From contig OX387182.1 of NCBI GenBank assembly GCA_947561395.2, positions 8,542,595 to 8,606,594 on the forward strand: DNA of 64,000 nucleotides, read 5' to 3'. Source of the stretch: Buxus sempervirens. Its lineage: Eukaryota; Streptophyta; Magnoliopsida; Buxales; Buxaceae. Both the position numbers and the translations under genes were made by a program. Positions 21,571 through 34,146 of this stretch are shown in pieces. The notes beneath the pieces were generated by a model. That model ran no database searches and was not told the origin of the DNA. It saw only the letters and a program-made list of their open reading frames with translations. Positions within the stretch are counted from its first letter, which is position 1, and each line of letters starts with the position of its first letter.

Positions 21571-24297
21571 CCGCCCATTCCGTTTGATCCTTGACTGGTC
21601 CAGACCCAGCTTGGTAAAAGTGATTAACGGGCAAACGTTTAAAACTGACCCGTTGTCAATTAAAACCCGTGCAACCATGCAGCCCTTACAAAGCACAGTG
21701 ATGTGCAAAGGGTCCACATGATAACACCCACCTGGGCTGATCTCACCTTCTGAGAAACTTATCACATTATGTGACAAGATTTGACCAACCATTTTACCAA
21801 GCTGGTCCGGATCAATTGTTTGGGATACGTGTGCACTCTGTAGCACCCTTAACAATGCATCCCTATGCTTTTCGGAATTCAGCAAGAGGCCCAGTATTGA
21901 AATCTGGGCCGGGACCTTGTTTAGCTGATCCACAAGATTAAATTCACTCTTTTTGATTATTTTTATGAGGTCTGCTGCCTCATTTTCTGCACCTTGGGGG
22001 GTGTCTTCTCCCACTTTATTTTTTCCTTTTTGTTTTCTTTTTTCTTCATTTTCTTTTTCTATTTTTTCTTTTTCTACTTCTGTCTCCTTTTCTTTCTCTT
22101 CACCCCCTGCACATCTCCCTGATCTCGTCATGAGGTTCACCTCCTCCTGGTTCTGGTTCCTGACCATTGGAACCGTAGCCGTGATTCCCTCGCTGTAGTT
22201 CCATGGTACAGCGGCCTCTGAATAGGCTAATTTAGGGATGTCAACCACTAGTGGCTGGAGTCTGGACCGGGATGTATGGGCCGGTTTAGGGATAGTATGG
22301 GCTGGCTGCACATTTACAACCAAGGGTTGAAGTTTGGATTTGGTGGGGACAGAAGAAGTGATGGAAGCAGTGGTGGGGTCAAGATTGATGACCAGCGGAG
22401 CCTTAGACGGCTTAGATGGGGAATAAGTGGGTGGACTGCAATTGAAGACCAATGGAGGCCTTGCAGTATTTATCTGGGCCATCAGAGAAGAGACCCGGTT
22501 TAAGGAGGAGCTTATGTCCTCAGCAGCAAGATTATTTTTTTGGGAGACCATGTTGATCTCCTCTTCGTCCTCCTCTGGGAAGAATCGGACCTGGACTGTA
22601 GTCCCCACAGGGGCTATAAGCTGTGATGGGTCAAAGGCCCTTCTGGTGGTGGATATGGCAGTGATGGAGTTGGATGGGCCTGCCCCATTGTGGTAAGGCA
22701 GAGGATTCTGCCCAATATCATTCCCGGACGGGGCCGGTGCAGCAGTGTTGAACACCAAGGCCTTCTGGTCCAACAGGTCCTGGACCGCATGCTTCAATAC
22801 CCAGCAGGTATCGGTAGAATGCCCCGGTGCACCCATGTGGAAGTCACAGGTGACCGATGTGTCAAAGTTTCTCCCCCTGGTGGCATTCGGGTTGGGCTCC
22901 TTCAGAGTCAAGTATTCACCCTTTAGCAGGGTTGGCAGTAGTTGGGACAGAGATATGGGTAGAGAGGTGAAAACCCGGTTCTTTCTTGCTGCGAACCAGG
23001 CATCCCGCTCTTCCTTAGAAAAAGTCCTCCTTGTGTTAGCTGGCACAGAGGGAGGGAAGTTGACATTCAGCGGGGTCTGGTACGACTGCTGGGCCTGCTG
23101 GGCCTGTTGGGGTGCCGAGATGTTAACATGAAGTGGCTTCTTGGCTGGAGGAGCCTGGACTAGGTTCACCTCCCCTTCTTTTCGGGCCCCCGTCTTTTTA
23201 AATCCTGCCCCTTTCTTCTGGGCCATGGAGGCAGAGGAATCAGACTGCCCAGTCAGAGTAGAGTAGTCTATCAGCCTTCCTGACCTGACCCCTTCCTCGA
23301 TCCGGTCCGCCACCTGCACTAGGGCTGCAAAGTTGGTGGTGATCTGACCCACCAGATGGTTGTAAAAGGGCTGCCCCAGTGTGCCCATAAATGTGGAGAT
23401 CATCTCCGGCTCTTGCATAGGTGGCCTGACCTGGGAGGCGGCCTCTCTCCATCTCTTAGCGTACTGCCGTACTAGCTCATCTTTGCCCTTGGTCATCCTC
23501 ATCATGTCGTACCGGTCCGGCACGATCTCAGAGTTGAACTTGTACTGGTCCAGGAAAGCGTCGGCCAAGTCCTTCCACCTTCTAATCCTTCCATGGTCCA
23601 CTGTAGCGAACCACCGAAGGGCTGACCCGGTCAGACTCCTCTGGAAGAGCTGGATCAGTATTCCATCGTCCCGGCCAAACTGGCACAGGGCCCCGCAGTA
23701 TAGTTTCAGATGGCTTAATGGGCAGCCCGTGCCATCAAACTTGTCAAAATCCGGGCACCTGAACTTAGCCGGTAGACAGACGTCCGGGTACATGCACAGG
23801 TCCTCGAAGGTGGTGCCTGCATGGCTGCCTCCCCCCTTCACTTCCTTCAGCTCTGCCTGGATTCTTTCTATCCTTAGCAGCATTTTCTTTTCCATCTCAT
23901 CTCGGGCCTTTTCTTTTTCCAGCTCTTTCTCAGACTCTACTGTATTTTCCCTGATCAGAATGGGCTCAGGGACTGGTTCAGAAATGGGCTCAGGCATGGG
24001 CTGAGCCGGAGGCGGAATATAGGCCTGAGGTGGCGGTGCCGGATGAGAAGTCGACGCCTGATTTTGGGCTTGGGCCTGCTGGGCCTGAGCCGCCAGTAAG
24101 TCTCCTAGCATTTTGGCCAGACCGGCCACTTGCTCCTGCAGCTGAGTAAAGTCCTGAGCGGGGACAGTAGCTTGGGCTTGGTTCTCTTCAGTATTCATGG
24201 CTCTTGCTTTGGATCTGGTCACGGGAGCAATGACTGCAAATAAGTGCACCTGGGTTGAATGTACCTGAGGAAATGAATAGAACATGTTAGCTTCCAC
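21505..24297 (-). CDS. gag: Element B gag with start of protease
   Basis: 930 codons with the same domain order as element A: coiled-coil and Gln/Ala/Pro-rich N-terminus, gag domain about 170-345, zinc-knuckle-like motif about 485-500, linker, and protease DNGS near 881-884. It differs from element A by one residue (Thr here, codon near 22180, GTA context against ATA). The ATG at 24297 is formal. The homology shared with other elements starts some 24 residues later, after several possible splice acceptors (TTTCCTCAG and TTTGCAG on the minus strand). Confidence 0.88.
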   Translation of the reverse strand: MEANMFYSFPQVHSTQVHLFAVIAPVTRSKARAMNTEENQAQATVPAQDFTQLQEQVAGLAKMLGDLLAAQAQQAQAQNQASTSHPAPPPQAYIPPPAQPMPEPISEPVPEPILIRENTVESEKELEKEKARDEMEKKMLLRIERIQAELKEVKGGGSHAGTTFEDLCMYPDVCLPAKFRCPDFDKFDGTGCPLSHLKLYCGALCQFGRDDGILIQLFQRSLTGSALRWFATVDHGRIRRWKDLADAFLDQYKFNSEIVPDRYDMMRMTKGKDELVRQYAKRWREAASQVRPPMQEPEMISTFMGTLGQPFYNHLVGQITTNFAALVQVADRIEEGVRSGRLIDYSTLTGQSDSSASMAQKKGAGFKKTGARKEGEVNLVQAPPAKKPLHVNISAPQQAQQAQQSYQTPLNVNFPPSVPANTRRTFSKEERDAWFAARKNRVFTSLPISLSQLLPTLLKGEYLTLKEPNPNATRGRNFDTSVTCDFHMGAPGHSTDTCWVLKHAVQDLLDQKALVFNTAAPAPSGNDIGQNPLPYHNGAGPSNSITAISTTRRAFDPSQLIAPVGTTVQVRFFPEEDEEEINMVSQKNNLAAEDISSSLNRVSSLMAQINTARPPLVFNCSPPTYSPSKPSKAPLVINLDPTTASITSSVPTKSKLQPLVVNVQPAHTIPKPAHTSRSRLQPLVVDIPKLAYSEAAVPWNYSEGITATVPMVRNQNQEEVNLMTRSGRCAGGEEKEKETEVEKEKIEKENEEKRKQKGKNKVGEDTPQGAENEAADLIKIIKKSEFNLVDQLNKVPAQISILGLLLNSEKHRDALLRVLQSAHVSQTIDPDQLGKMVGQILSHNVISFSEGEISPGGCYHVDPLHITVLCKGCMVARVLIDNGSVLNVCPLITFTKLGLDQSRIKRNGRIVRAFDSSKTHSLVSLTSHLR

Positions 24298-24410
24298 TTA
24301 GCTTGAGTCACACCCCTATATATGTAAACCAGTAGGTTAGGTGAACACCAGCCAGAAAAATTTTTTTTGTTTTTGTTTTTGTTTTTTTTTGTTTGTTTTT
24401 TTTTTTTTTG

Positions 24411-25156
24411 TTTTTTTTGTGTTGGAATATTCTAGGGCTTCCAAGGGTCCCATAAATTTTTTTTTTTGATTTGATTGATAAAAATAACCAACCAAGGTTT
24501 TTATGGAATACTCTAGGGCTTCCAAGGGTCCCAAATTTTTTTTGATTTGGTTGATAAAAATAACCAACCAAGGTTTTCATGGAATATTCTAGGGCTTCCA
24601 AGGGTCCCAATTTTTTTGATTTGATTGATAAAAATAACCAACCAAGGTGTCTTGGAATATTCTAGGGCTTCCAAGTATCCCACAAATGTTTTGATTTGAT
24701 TGATAAAAATAACCAACCAAAGGTGTCTTGGACTACTCTATCCAAGTATCCCACAAATGTTTTGATTTGATTGATAAAAATAACCAACCAAAGGTGTCTT
24801 GGAATATTCTAGGGCTTCCAAGTATCCCACAAATGTTTTGATTTGATTGATAAAAATAACCAACCAAAGGTGTCTTGGACTACTCTATCCAAGTATCCCA
24901 CAAATGTTTTGATTTGATTGATAAAAATAACCAACCAAAGGTGTCTTGGAATATTCTAGGGCTTCCAAGTATCCCACAAATGTTTTGATTTGATTGATAA
25001 AAATAACCAACCAAAGGTATCTTGGAATATTCTATCCAAGTATCCCACAAATGTTTTGATTTGATTGATAAAAATAACCAACCAAAGGTTTTCATTTTTT
25101 TTTTTTTTGATTTGATTGATAAAAATAACCAACCAAGGGTTTTTTTTTTCTTCTTC
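24411..25156 (-). repeat. Leader tandem repeats, 70/77-bp monomers (element B)
   Basis: Counterpart of 9090-9835 with the same unit order. The preceding T-rich run (24360-24420) is one T longer than in element A, which shifts the copy offset from 15320 to 15321. Confidence 0.93.
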
Positions 25157-25160
25157 TTCA

Positions 25161-27065
25161 AATTTGCTGAATTTTCTCAGTTTTCAAGTTCCAGAGTTTG
25201 ATTGACACATGTTTGAGTTGAGTTGGTGTCAAAAAATATGACACCTTGGTTTCCTCTTTGATTTAGGTTAAATCCTGAAAGAATATTTTATTTTATTCTT
25301 TTTTTTTTGTATATTTTTTTTTTGTATTTTTGGGAACATTTCTTATGTTCTTTCCGGGGTGCCTAAGGATTATCCACAGTGTTTTAGGCATTTTATTTTG
25401 AAAATTTGGGCTGAAAAGCCAATTTGTGCATTTTTTGAATGTATCCGGTATAACATTCCGGATAATGATATGCCTTATTGTATCCGGTTACCATAACCGG
25501 ATTCATGCATATGCCTTTTTATCCGGAAATATATACCGGATATGAACAGGGTTGTTATTAACCGGCCTGAGTTGCCGGTCATTGCCGAAATGGCCCTTTT
25601 TGACTCATTTTTTTCACCAGATTTGATTTTTTCATTCCCAATTGATGTTCACCTTAATTTGACCTTCAAAACTTGCCCCAAATTGGGCTTGGACATCATA
25701 CTTGCAAAATTCCCTAAACTTAGGAAAAGAACATGGCTTTACCTTGCCACCTTGTATTACCTTCATTCCATATGGTATTCACATTATACCTTGGCCTGTA
25801 AAACATGCAAACGGCCTTCCCACATTTACACCCAATTCCCCAAACGCAATTGTGTGCTTTTAGCTGAAAACGTGTTTCTCCACCTTCAAGCGTATGGTTT
25901 TTGGGTTTTGGCTTAATTGGCAACTTAGAACTCAAGTCTAGTGATGCCCGGAATCGAATCACAGATCCCATTGTCATCACATCATTGACCCAAATTCTAA
26001 GGTAAATGTTTTCACTTTCGCTTTCCGAAGTCACGACCTCGGTGCGCCAAGCTACCCACATTCATGGTTCAACTTCCTAATAGGTAAAAGGGTAGGCTGT
26101 GCAAATTGTTTCAAGTGCTCAAGTGCAATTTTAAATTGTGGTAACATTCACAACGTCCCAGCCCCTTGCCACTCTTTTTCGTAGCCATGCATTCAATTTC
26201 AAGCCAATGCATATATGACAAAATAATGAAGCTAAATACAAGCAAGCAAGCACCAAATATGCACTAAAATATTACATGCCCAAAAAGTGGTATACAAAAC
26301 ATGGCCTTTGTACAAACAACCATCAAATCATGTAAGCATGCTTGAAACTCAAAAGCATTCCCTAAAATCCCCGATTTCATGCTCTTTTTCATGCTCAAAG
26401 TGTACCATTTCTACCCCAAATTGGAGCCTAAAATTTTAGCACTACTTGACATGATACCAAAGTGTTTCAATGAGGTAAAATATGCTTGAAATCTCCAGAA
26501 ATATGCACTAAAATTTTCAGATTTCTCATGCTCAAAAGTGCATCCTTTATACCCCAAATTAATGCCTAAAAGTTTAGCAACTACTTGACATGGTATATTG
26601 GTGAACATGCTAAAACCACAATGTGCACTAAAATTCCAGATTTCATGCTCTTGGTTTTCATGCTCAAATCAAATCCCCCTATACCCCCAAGTCAAAGGCA
26701 TAGCATAACAAAAATTTTTAAGCACAAAAAGCATGCTTTATGGGAATCATGTTTGAATACCCCAAAAATTCTGAACTCCTAGATTTCATGATACTAATTC
26801 TCATATTCAAACCATGGTATTCAAAATTCAAATTAAAGCATGTTATCACCAAATACAACCAAATCATGCTTCAAGATAGGCTTTTCCTAAATCAACCTTT
26901 AGGCAACATCAAGCAAAACATACATGATTTGATTCATATAATATTCAAAAGCATCCCAATCTGATTTAGAATACAACATTATACACAAATAAAACAAACA
27001 AAATAGCAAGCATTCAAAAGTGGTGAAAAAGCATGAATATACACAAAATGGCTTAAATCCACAAG
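25161..27065 (-). other. Element B long untranslated leader
   Basis: Identical in content to 9840-11744. The palindrome cluster is at 25442-25581, the conserved block at 25891-26186, and the AT-rich remainder holds no supported gene. Confidence 0.7.
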
Positions 27066-27083
27066 TCCCCAGCAGAGTCGCCA
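27066..27083 (-). other. Primer-binding site, element B
   Basis: TGGCGACTCTGCTGGGGA on the minus strand next to the 5' LTR, of tRNA-Arg type as in element A. Confidence 0.8.
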
Positions 27084-27085
27084 GT

Positions 27086-29357
27086 TGTGAGACATGGGAA
27101 AAAATCACCGGCGTGATCGTCCCTCCGTCAACACACGGGCTCAACGCAAAAATTGGGAGAGTCGCCACCATTCATGATTTTGGGGTGAGAATGGACACCA
27201 AAGATTCAAAAGTAGGCAAAAATAGCCAAAAGACAAATTCTAGGATAAAAATAACCCTACTTGAAAATCAAATCCAGAGATGGGTAAGGGGATTAGATTA
27301 TGAACGGGGGAAGGTGTTAGGCACCCCCATTCATCCACAAGAAGTGGTTGCCAAGTGTATGTTCATGCTAAAAAGAAAATAAGAAGCTTGCTAAAAATCA
27401 TGAAAAAGCCTTGAAAAAGAAACAATGTATGATATTTTCACATGAAGATCTAAATGGATTTTAGATCCTCTCTTATGTCAATATCACTTCTGGAGTATTT
27501 CAAAAGATGGAAATCAAAGTAAAAGTGGCCAAAACCAAGTTGAGGCAAATCCGGGAATTTTGATAAAAAGTAAGGTCCGTTGTCTTGAAATCATTCAAAT
27601 CCAATTTCCAATTGATTCAAACCAACTCTATTTGAAAGATTATGATAAATAAGGAGCCCATGCAAAATCTCAAGTTAATCCGATAAAAATCCTAGGAGTT
27701 ATGCTCCTTTGAAGTTGCTGCTGGGGATTTTTAAAAGTGGTAAGTGGGAAACTTTGGAAAATTGTCTAGAAAAATCCACTAAATAGAAATCCGTGAAATT
27801 TGGTGTGATTGAAGTCTGTATGGCCATCTTTCCAGAGAAACTAGCCTCATACAAAAATCCCTTCGGATGTGCCTTGGGTGGTCTCCCGAACAGGCCCCGA
27901 AGATCACAGATTTACCCAGAAAAATGCAAATGAGCAGTTCTTAGTGAATCGGCTACCAATAATTCAAATGGAATCCAAAAATTATGAAACCAACTGGATT
28001 TGAAAATAGACTCATAAAGGAGTACCCAGAAATAAAAATCACTTGAATCGGACTTAAAACGAACACATGGCGGTCCGTCGAAGTGACAAGTTCTGTACTT
28101 GGACCTGAACTGTCCACTTAACTTCGACAGAGAAGTGTCAAAAATCGGCTAGATAGAAATTCATGAAATTTGGTGGACATAAACTAGACAGCCTCACCTT
28201 TCCCATGGTTCTATAATCGCCCCAAAATTCATCCGGATGATGAAGTTACGGACGTCCGAAGTAAGGGTACAGGTGCTGTCAAGCTAAGCCATTTTTGAGT
28301 AAAACCAAGTCCGAAAATTGATAAAAATGAAATTCGTGCAAGATGAACACAAATACTTTAAAATCATCCGAAAGGCATTCCAGAATTGATTGAGGCCATT
28401 TATTTGAGATTTATCACAATAAATGCAATAAACCCCAAATATGAGCCTATCCTGCCAAAATAGTGATATGTGTGCAAAAGTGAAAAAAACCAAGCAAGAT
28501 CCATACACATGCATATAGATTCAACAAAATAGGTTCTAGCATAGCCTAGGGTTCCGTTCCATTATCGTTTCCCTCTGTTCTCTTTAAGATAATCAAGGGT
28601 ACTTTGAATATGGAACGGTTTACAATCAATCAAAAAGGCCTTATGCTACATAGGTTCTAGCACTAGGGTCAATCCCCAGTCTCGTTTCTCCTAGATCCGC
28701 CTTCACGTTTTACGGCTAGGGGAGTCTTGAGATACTTTGAGCCGGGGAAGGATTTCCACACATACAAACAAGGCTTTACACTACAGAAAGGTAGAAGAAG
28801 AGATCTAGATCTAGGAATGTAAAGACAGAAAATAAAAAGAAAGTTGAGGCTTACCTGAGTGCTGGAGGCGATTCCACAGCGGTTTTCTTCTTCTCTTGGA
28901 GTTCTTCTTTGCGAGAATTCAAAACAAGAGTTGTGTGCCATTTGCTCAAGGAGGAGGCTCCTATTTATAGGCAAGGGCTAAGGTCATTGGTAGACACAAC
29001 TTAATGTCTAGAACCCTTCCAACCTAAACCCTAAGGTTATTTCCGCGATTTCCCCTCATTTAATGAGGGACATGATGGTAAAAGTGAAAAGCTCTCGGAA
29101 AACCCTAATTTTGAGCAAACTTAAGGTATCCGGTATATCAGACCGGATAACAAAGGGCCTTAAGGCATCCGGTACATGGTACCGGATACACTAAGGCTCA
29201 CACGTATCCGGTATGAGTATCCGGATACGGGAAGGAGTACTTGTATCCGGATTGAGTATCCGGATACAGGTAAAAGTTTATTTCCTCCAAATTCTGTGCT
29301 GGCTTTCCAGGAGATAATGATTTTTGATGATTGTTTGTGCAATTTGGGGTGTCTACA
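27086..29357 (-). repeat. 5' LTR of element B
   Basis: 2272 bp with TG...CA ends on the minus strand, about 99.9 percent identical to 11765-14036 by eye. It includes a TATA box at 28962-28969, a splice-donor-like site with exon edge at 28855, and a U3 palindrome cluster at 29125-29267. At 29358 the sequence leaves the LTR and enters the palindromic element. Confidence 0.95.
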
Positions 29358-32300
29358 GTTGAGCGACAACCGCTGTCATCATTGGCGCTTCCGATTGAGG
29401 GGGGTTGACCGACATTGTCATCTCTTTCATCTCTCGTTTGTAGGAGGTCACCGGCGCTTGAGATCTGGTGGAAGCGGTTATAGTGTGCCATTTTCTTCTG
29501 TCTGTCGGAAAAGAAAACGGCAGTAGAGAGCCTTCACGAAGCACTTCAGCCAGAAATTTCCCTTGTTAGAGGTTGTGAGCAAATCTCCTCAAAGTAAGAA
29601 TCGATTGTCCCTAATCTGTTTGCTTATTAGAATGAAAATTTTTTGGTCTACATTTTTGCTAGGTTTCCATCCATGATGTGGTACATTTCGTTTAGTTATG
29701 GATAATCTAACCTTAGTCTCTGAATCGAAGCATTTCAAATGCTTGAAGAAATTCTCGAATGAATCGGAATGTGAACACAATGTAATTTTGGATATGGTGT
29801 TCGTAATGCCCATTTTTTAATAAAAAAAGTTCATTTGAATGGTTGATTCGACACACCCATTTTATCTGTATTATTTTCTTTGTGATTGCAAGGATGCTAT
29901 TAATGGTATGGGAAGATATGTAACATCCTGGATTTGCAGTATCTTACTTATTAATGTGGTTTTCCTAATTTCCCATATTTTTTTATTTGTTGTGGTTCAT
30001 CTTGATTGTTTTATTTGAGTTGTCTAATTTTTGTGGCATTTTATGTGCTGTTTTACTGTGCTTTATTTCTTGCCATGATAACTGTTGTGAATTAGCTTGG
30101 CTTTCTGTGCAAGATTGAGTTTCAATTTATTTTAGGCATATTATATTGGATTATTCAATGGTGTGATTGTATGCATTAATTATTTGGCTTGGTGTTTTAT
30201 TTTGATTTGTTTTGTATTATGCATGGTCCGGCTTGTTTTGAGTGGATCTGCTTGGTTATGTTAGGTTGAGGCTGTTTAGATGCTCTTAGTTTGCTCTATG
30301 ATTAGTCTCTATTATCGTTTACCTGTGCATCAGGGCATTCATTTGGAAGCATAAAACTCATGGTCCGGCTTGTTTTGAGTGGATCTGCTTGGTTATGTTA
30401 GGTTGAGGCTGCTTAGATGCTCTTGGTTTGCTCTGTGATTAGTCTCTATTATCGATTACATGTGCGCCAAGGCATTCATGAGCGTTGGAAGCATAAAACT
30501 TATTCCCCTATATTCCTTTGCTCTTGTATGCCTTGTTTCTCTTGTACTTTTGGTGGTGGTGAGCTTTTTGGGCTGATTGAGAGATTGGGAGCTCGCTTCG
30601 ATTATTTGTGTTTTTGGTGCTTTTCTCCTTGATGTAAGCTTCAACATTTTCTTGGATTTATATGTAAATATGGTTAAACAGTGAAGTGTGTTCCGTTTCT
30701 CTTGATTTTTGGGGAATAGTTTTAGGTTCTTCTACAACTGACTTCAAGTGTCTTTGGAAGAAATTCCTCAATCCTCTCCTTTGTTTTCTTATACATTCAA
30801 GAACCACTTATTTGGAATTTTCTACGAATCACATACAAGTTCTATCTTAATTTACTTTATTTATACTACTATTGAAACAACGTAGATAAATTAAACAAGA
30901 AGGAAAATGCTTACAATAATAGATAAGTTAGATTTAACATAAAGCAAAATTGATGTATCTTTACTTTATTCTTACAAGACGCCGACGAGGTACGAAGCAA
31001 CGGGTGTCGTTAAAACTGTGCCTTGTGCAATGTTAAGAACATCTATGGTCCTCGAGAGTTCCCTTATATAGGTCGGTCTTTGAGTATAAAGGATGTTTCT
31101 TTTGTGAAATATGCTTGCACAAACATGGGACCCATATCTTTTGTCATATCTAAGATAAAATTCATATTATTCTATATTTTTATTAACGTATTTTCCTCTC
31201 TTTACTATTCAATTCATATGTTTGATTTTGACCAAGTTGATTAAGGTGCTCATGGTATAGGTTTGTGTGGGTAGATAATTGATAGCCTAAGTTGTTATTT
31301 CGAGTAGTTTATATTAATCATGCATTTGCTCACCTTGTTAACATGTTATATGGAGTGCAATATGCCACAACCACCCCGGAGAATTCGTTGTTTTGCTACT
31401 TTCATATAGATGGAGAAATAGTTATAGAGCAAGAAAAGTCTGTATCATACCTGGGAGGGGGGGGGGGGAAGTCGTTTAGATGGATTCAATATAAGTGGTA
31501 ATACATAGTACGATCAATTTGTAAGTGATGCCTGTAATTTATTTGAAATATCTCCAGTGGGTTTGTTTATGAAGTACTCCCTTATGTACAATAAGAGTGC
31601 ATTACTTCCACTTACTGATACATTCTTCGATTGTCAGGAGGTGGCTGGTCGGCTAGAGCACATGCAGAAAGAGTTACAAATAATGAGTGATGCATATCGG
31701 AGATCCATCACTGTTATAAGAGACGCATATGGAGGTTGCAATACTAGAGCTGATAAAGGTATAGGTGACTGAGATGTTATTACGTGGTTGGAATTTTTTT
31801 TTGGATTGATTATATGCGCTTGCTAGTGACCAAGATGAATTCATTTGAATTGCAAGTACGTAAAGAGTTGCGATGGAATATATGGGATGTGGAGCAGAGC
31901 TTTATGATTGCGACTTTCAGCTACATGTTTCCATGTATTCATTTATGTAATTAATGGAGCATATGTATTTGGGATTTTTGTATGGTGATTACCCCAAATG
32001 TGGTGGATTGTCAATTTTTTGTATGACAGTTGTGGTTTTTTCACAAATTGTAGATGTTCTTTGAATATAAATAAAATTTTTTGCAACAATTGAAATGATA
32101 TAAGCGATTACTCAGTTGTCTAAAATTTGTCTGAAATCGATTGCATGCAATTTGTCTAAAACGGTTATTTCTCATGTTTCGATTAATGATGTGTCAATAA
32201 CACATAGGCCTCTGATGATATGAACTCAGAATTTTGAATCGTGAATTAATAGATTAATCGTAAAAATATTGGTTAATCGAGGTGTTGTTATGATTATCCA

Positions 32301-32690
32301 GTAGTAATTTTATGCAATGGCCGAAGTGGTTAATCGGCACATTTCGATTAGTCGAGTGTTAATCCTGCAATGAACTTCAGAAAAACAACCAACTGTAACT
32401 CTAATCGACAAATTATCGACGCACCTTAAAAATAGTGATTAATCGGGAAATAGAAACGATTAATCGGTACTAATTGAATGCCATGCGCCCAGTTGTTCAT
32501 CTGCAATATCCGATTAATCGACGGTTAATCCTGCAATTAGCCTCAAAAAAACAATACTCTGTGATTCTAATCGAGATTTTCTCGATTAATCTAAAAAATA
32601 GTGTTTAATCGGGAATTAGATACGATTAATCGGTCATCATTGAATGCAATGCGCCCAGTAGTTCATCGGCAAGGTTCGATTAATCGAAGT
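29358..32690 (+). repeat. Left arm of the inverted repeat
   Basis: About 3.33 kb. It contains an internal tandem duplication of about 139 bp (units starting near 30221 and 30360, sharing CATGGTCCGGCTTGTTTTGA), the MULE-like remnant at 31292-31772, and a zone from about 32160 inward dense in the palindrome CGATTAATCG. I find no intact gene in it. Confidence 0.85.
31292..31772 (+). pseudogene. MULE transposase N-terminal (PB1-like) remnant, left arm
   Basis: The reading gives FCYFHIDGEIVIEQ and SVSYLGGG, then YDQFVSDACNLF and MKYSLMYNKSALLPL. This pattern resembles the PB1-like N-terminal domain of plant MuDR-type proteins (G-G-x-V, then a call to K-Y-x-L and a closing acidic part), from memory. 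A stop codon and, in this arm, a G-tract frame shift break it. The transposase and zinc-finger parts are absent. Confidence 0.4.
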
Positions 32691-32811
32691 TTAGCGTTCA
32701 ATTGCCGATTAACCAACAAATCACTAATTTTATCATTAATCGAGTTACTTCCGATCAACGAATAGTTAAACAACCTAACTTTGATAATCGCCAAATATAC
32801 GATTAATCAAT

Positions 32812-34146
32812 ATGTTGTCGATCATTGAAATTTCAAACAACCCATGTTTTATTCGTGGGATACAATTACATACTTCAAGGGATACTTATTTTTTATCGTT
32901 GCCAATTCGCGAAGTTGAGATGGTATCCCACGATTACTACACTTATATCCGACGCGTACTTGGGGAGAAACTTTCGATTAATCGACAGAATAAATTTCGA
33001 TTAATGCTCTTCTGGGATACAATTTCATTATTCGATGGATACATTTTTTATTCGTCGGATACAATTACATACTTCAGGGGATACTTATCTTTTATCGTTG
33101 CCAATTCGCGAAGTTGAGATGGTATCCCACGATTACTACACTTATATCCGACGCGTACTTGGGGAGAAACTTTCGATTAATCGAGAGAATAAATTTCGAT
33201 TAATGCCCTTCTGGGATATAATTTTATTATTCGGTGGATACATTTTCTATTCGTGGGATACAATTACATACTTCAAGGGATACTTATCTTTTATCGTTGC
33301 CAATTCGCGAAGTTGAGATGGTATCCCACGATTACTACACTTATATCCGACGCGTACTTGGGGAGAAACTTTCGATTAATCGAGAGAATAAATTTCAATT
33401 AATGTCCTTCTGGGATACAATTTTATTATTCGGTGGATACATTTTCTATTCGTGGGATACAATTACATACTTCAAGGGATACTTATTTTTTATCGTTGCC
33501 AATTCGCGAAGTTGAGATGGTATCCCACGATTACAACACTTATATCCGACGCGTACTTGGGGAGAAACTTTCGATTAATCGAGAGAATAAATTTCGATTA
33601 ATGCCCTTCTGGGATACAATTTTATTATTCGGTGGATACATTTCCTATTCGTGGGATACAATTACATACTTCAGGGGATACTTATTTTTTATCGTTGCCA
33701 ATTCGCGAAGTTCAGATGGTATCCCACGATTACAACACTTATATCCGACGCGTACTTGGGGAGAAACTTTCGATTAATCGAGAGAATAAATTTCGATTAA
33801 TGCCCTTCTGGGATACAATTTTATTATTCGGTGGATACATTTTCTATTCGTGGGATACAATTACATACTTCAGGGGATACTTATTTTTTATCGTTGCCAA
33901 TTCGCGAAGTTCAGATGGTATCCCACGATTACAACACTTATATCCGACGCGTACTTGGGGAGAAACTTTCGATTAATCGAGAGAATAAATTTCGATTAAT
34001 GCCCTTCTGGGATACAATTTTATTATTCGGTGGATACATTTTCTATTCGTGGGATACAATTACATACTTCAGGGGATACTTATTTTTTATCGTTGCCAAT
34101 TCGCGAAGTTCAGATGGTATCCCACGATTACAACACTTATATCCGG
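32812..34146. repeat. 199-bp tandem array in the loop of the palindrome
   Basis: Just under seven direct copies. The marker TGGTATCCCACGATTAC recurs at 32921, 33120, 33319, 33518, 33717, 33916 and 34115. Each unit has GGATAC repeats and a GATTAATCG palindrome. The overlapping ORFs of 93-114 codons across it only restate the repeat, because 199 is not a multiple of three. Confidence 0.95.

Larger units (their letters stand above)
11765..29357 (-). mobile_element. Tat-lineage Ty3/gypsy retrotransposon, element B (complete, two LTRs)
   Basis: This is a full-length element of about 17.6 kb, read on the minus strand. The order is 5' LTR 27086-29357, PBS 27066-27083, leader, gag 24297-21505, protease and RT to integrase down to 16935, antisense ORF on the plus strand near 15108-15993, polypurine tract 14037-14052, and 3' LTR 11765-14036. 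I see three substitutions between the LTRs (A12507/C28828-type pairs are listed under the LTR entry), so the array is young. The right end meets unique DNA at 29358, where the next bases are GTTGA. That should be the 5-bp target duplication, but its partner lies outside the window. Protease and RT are broken in the same places as in element A. Confidence 0.92.
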
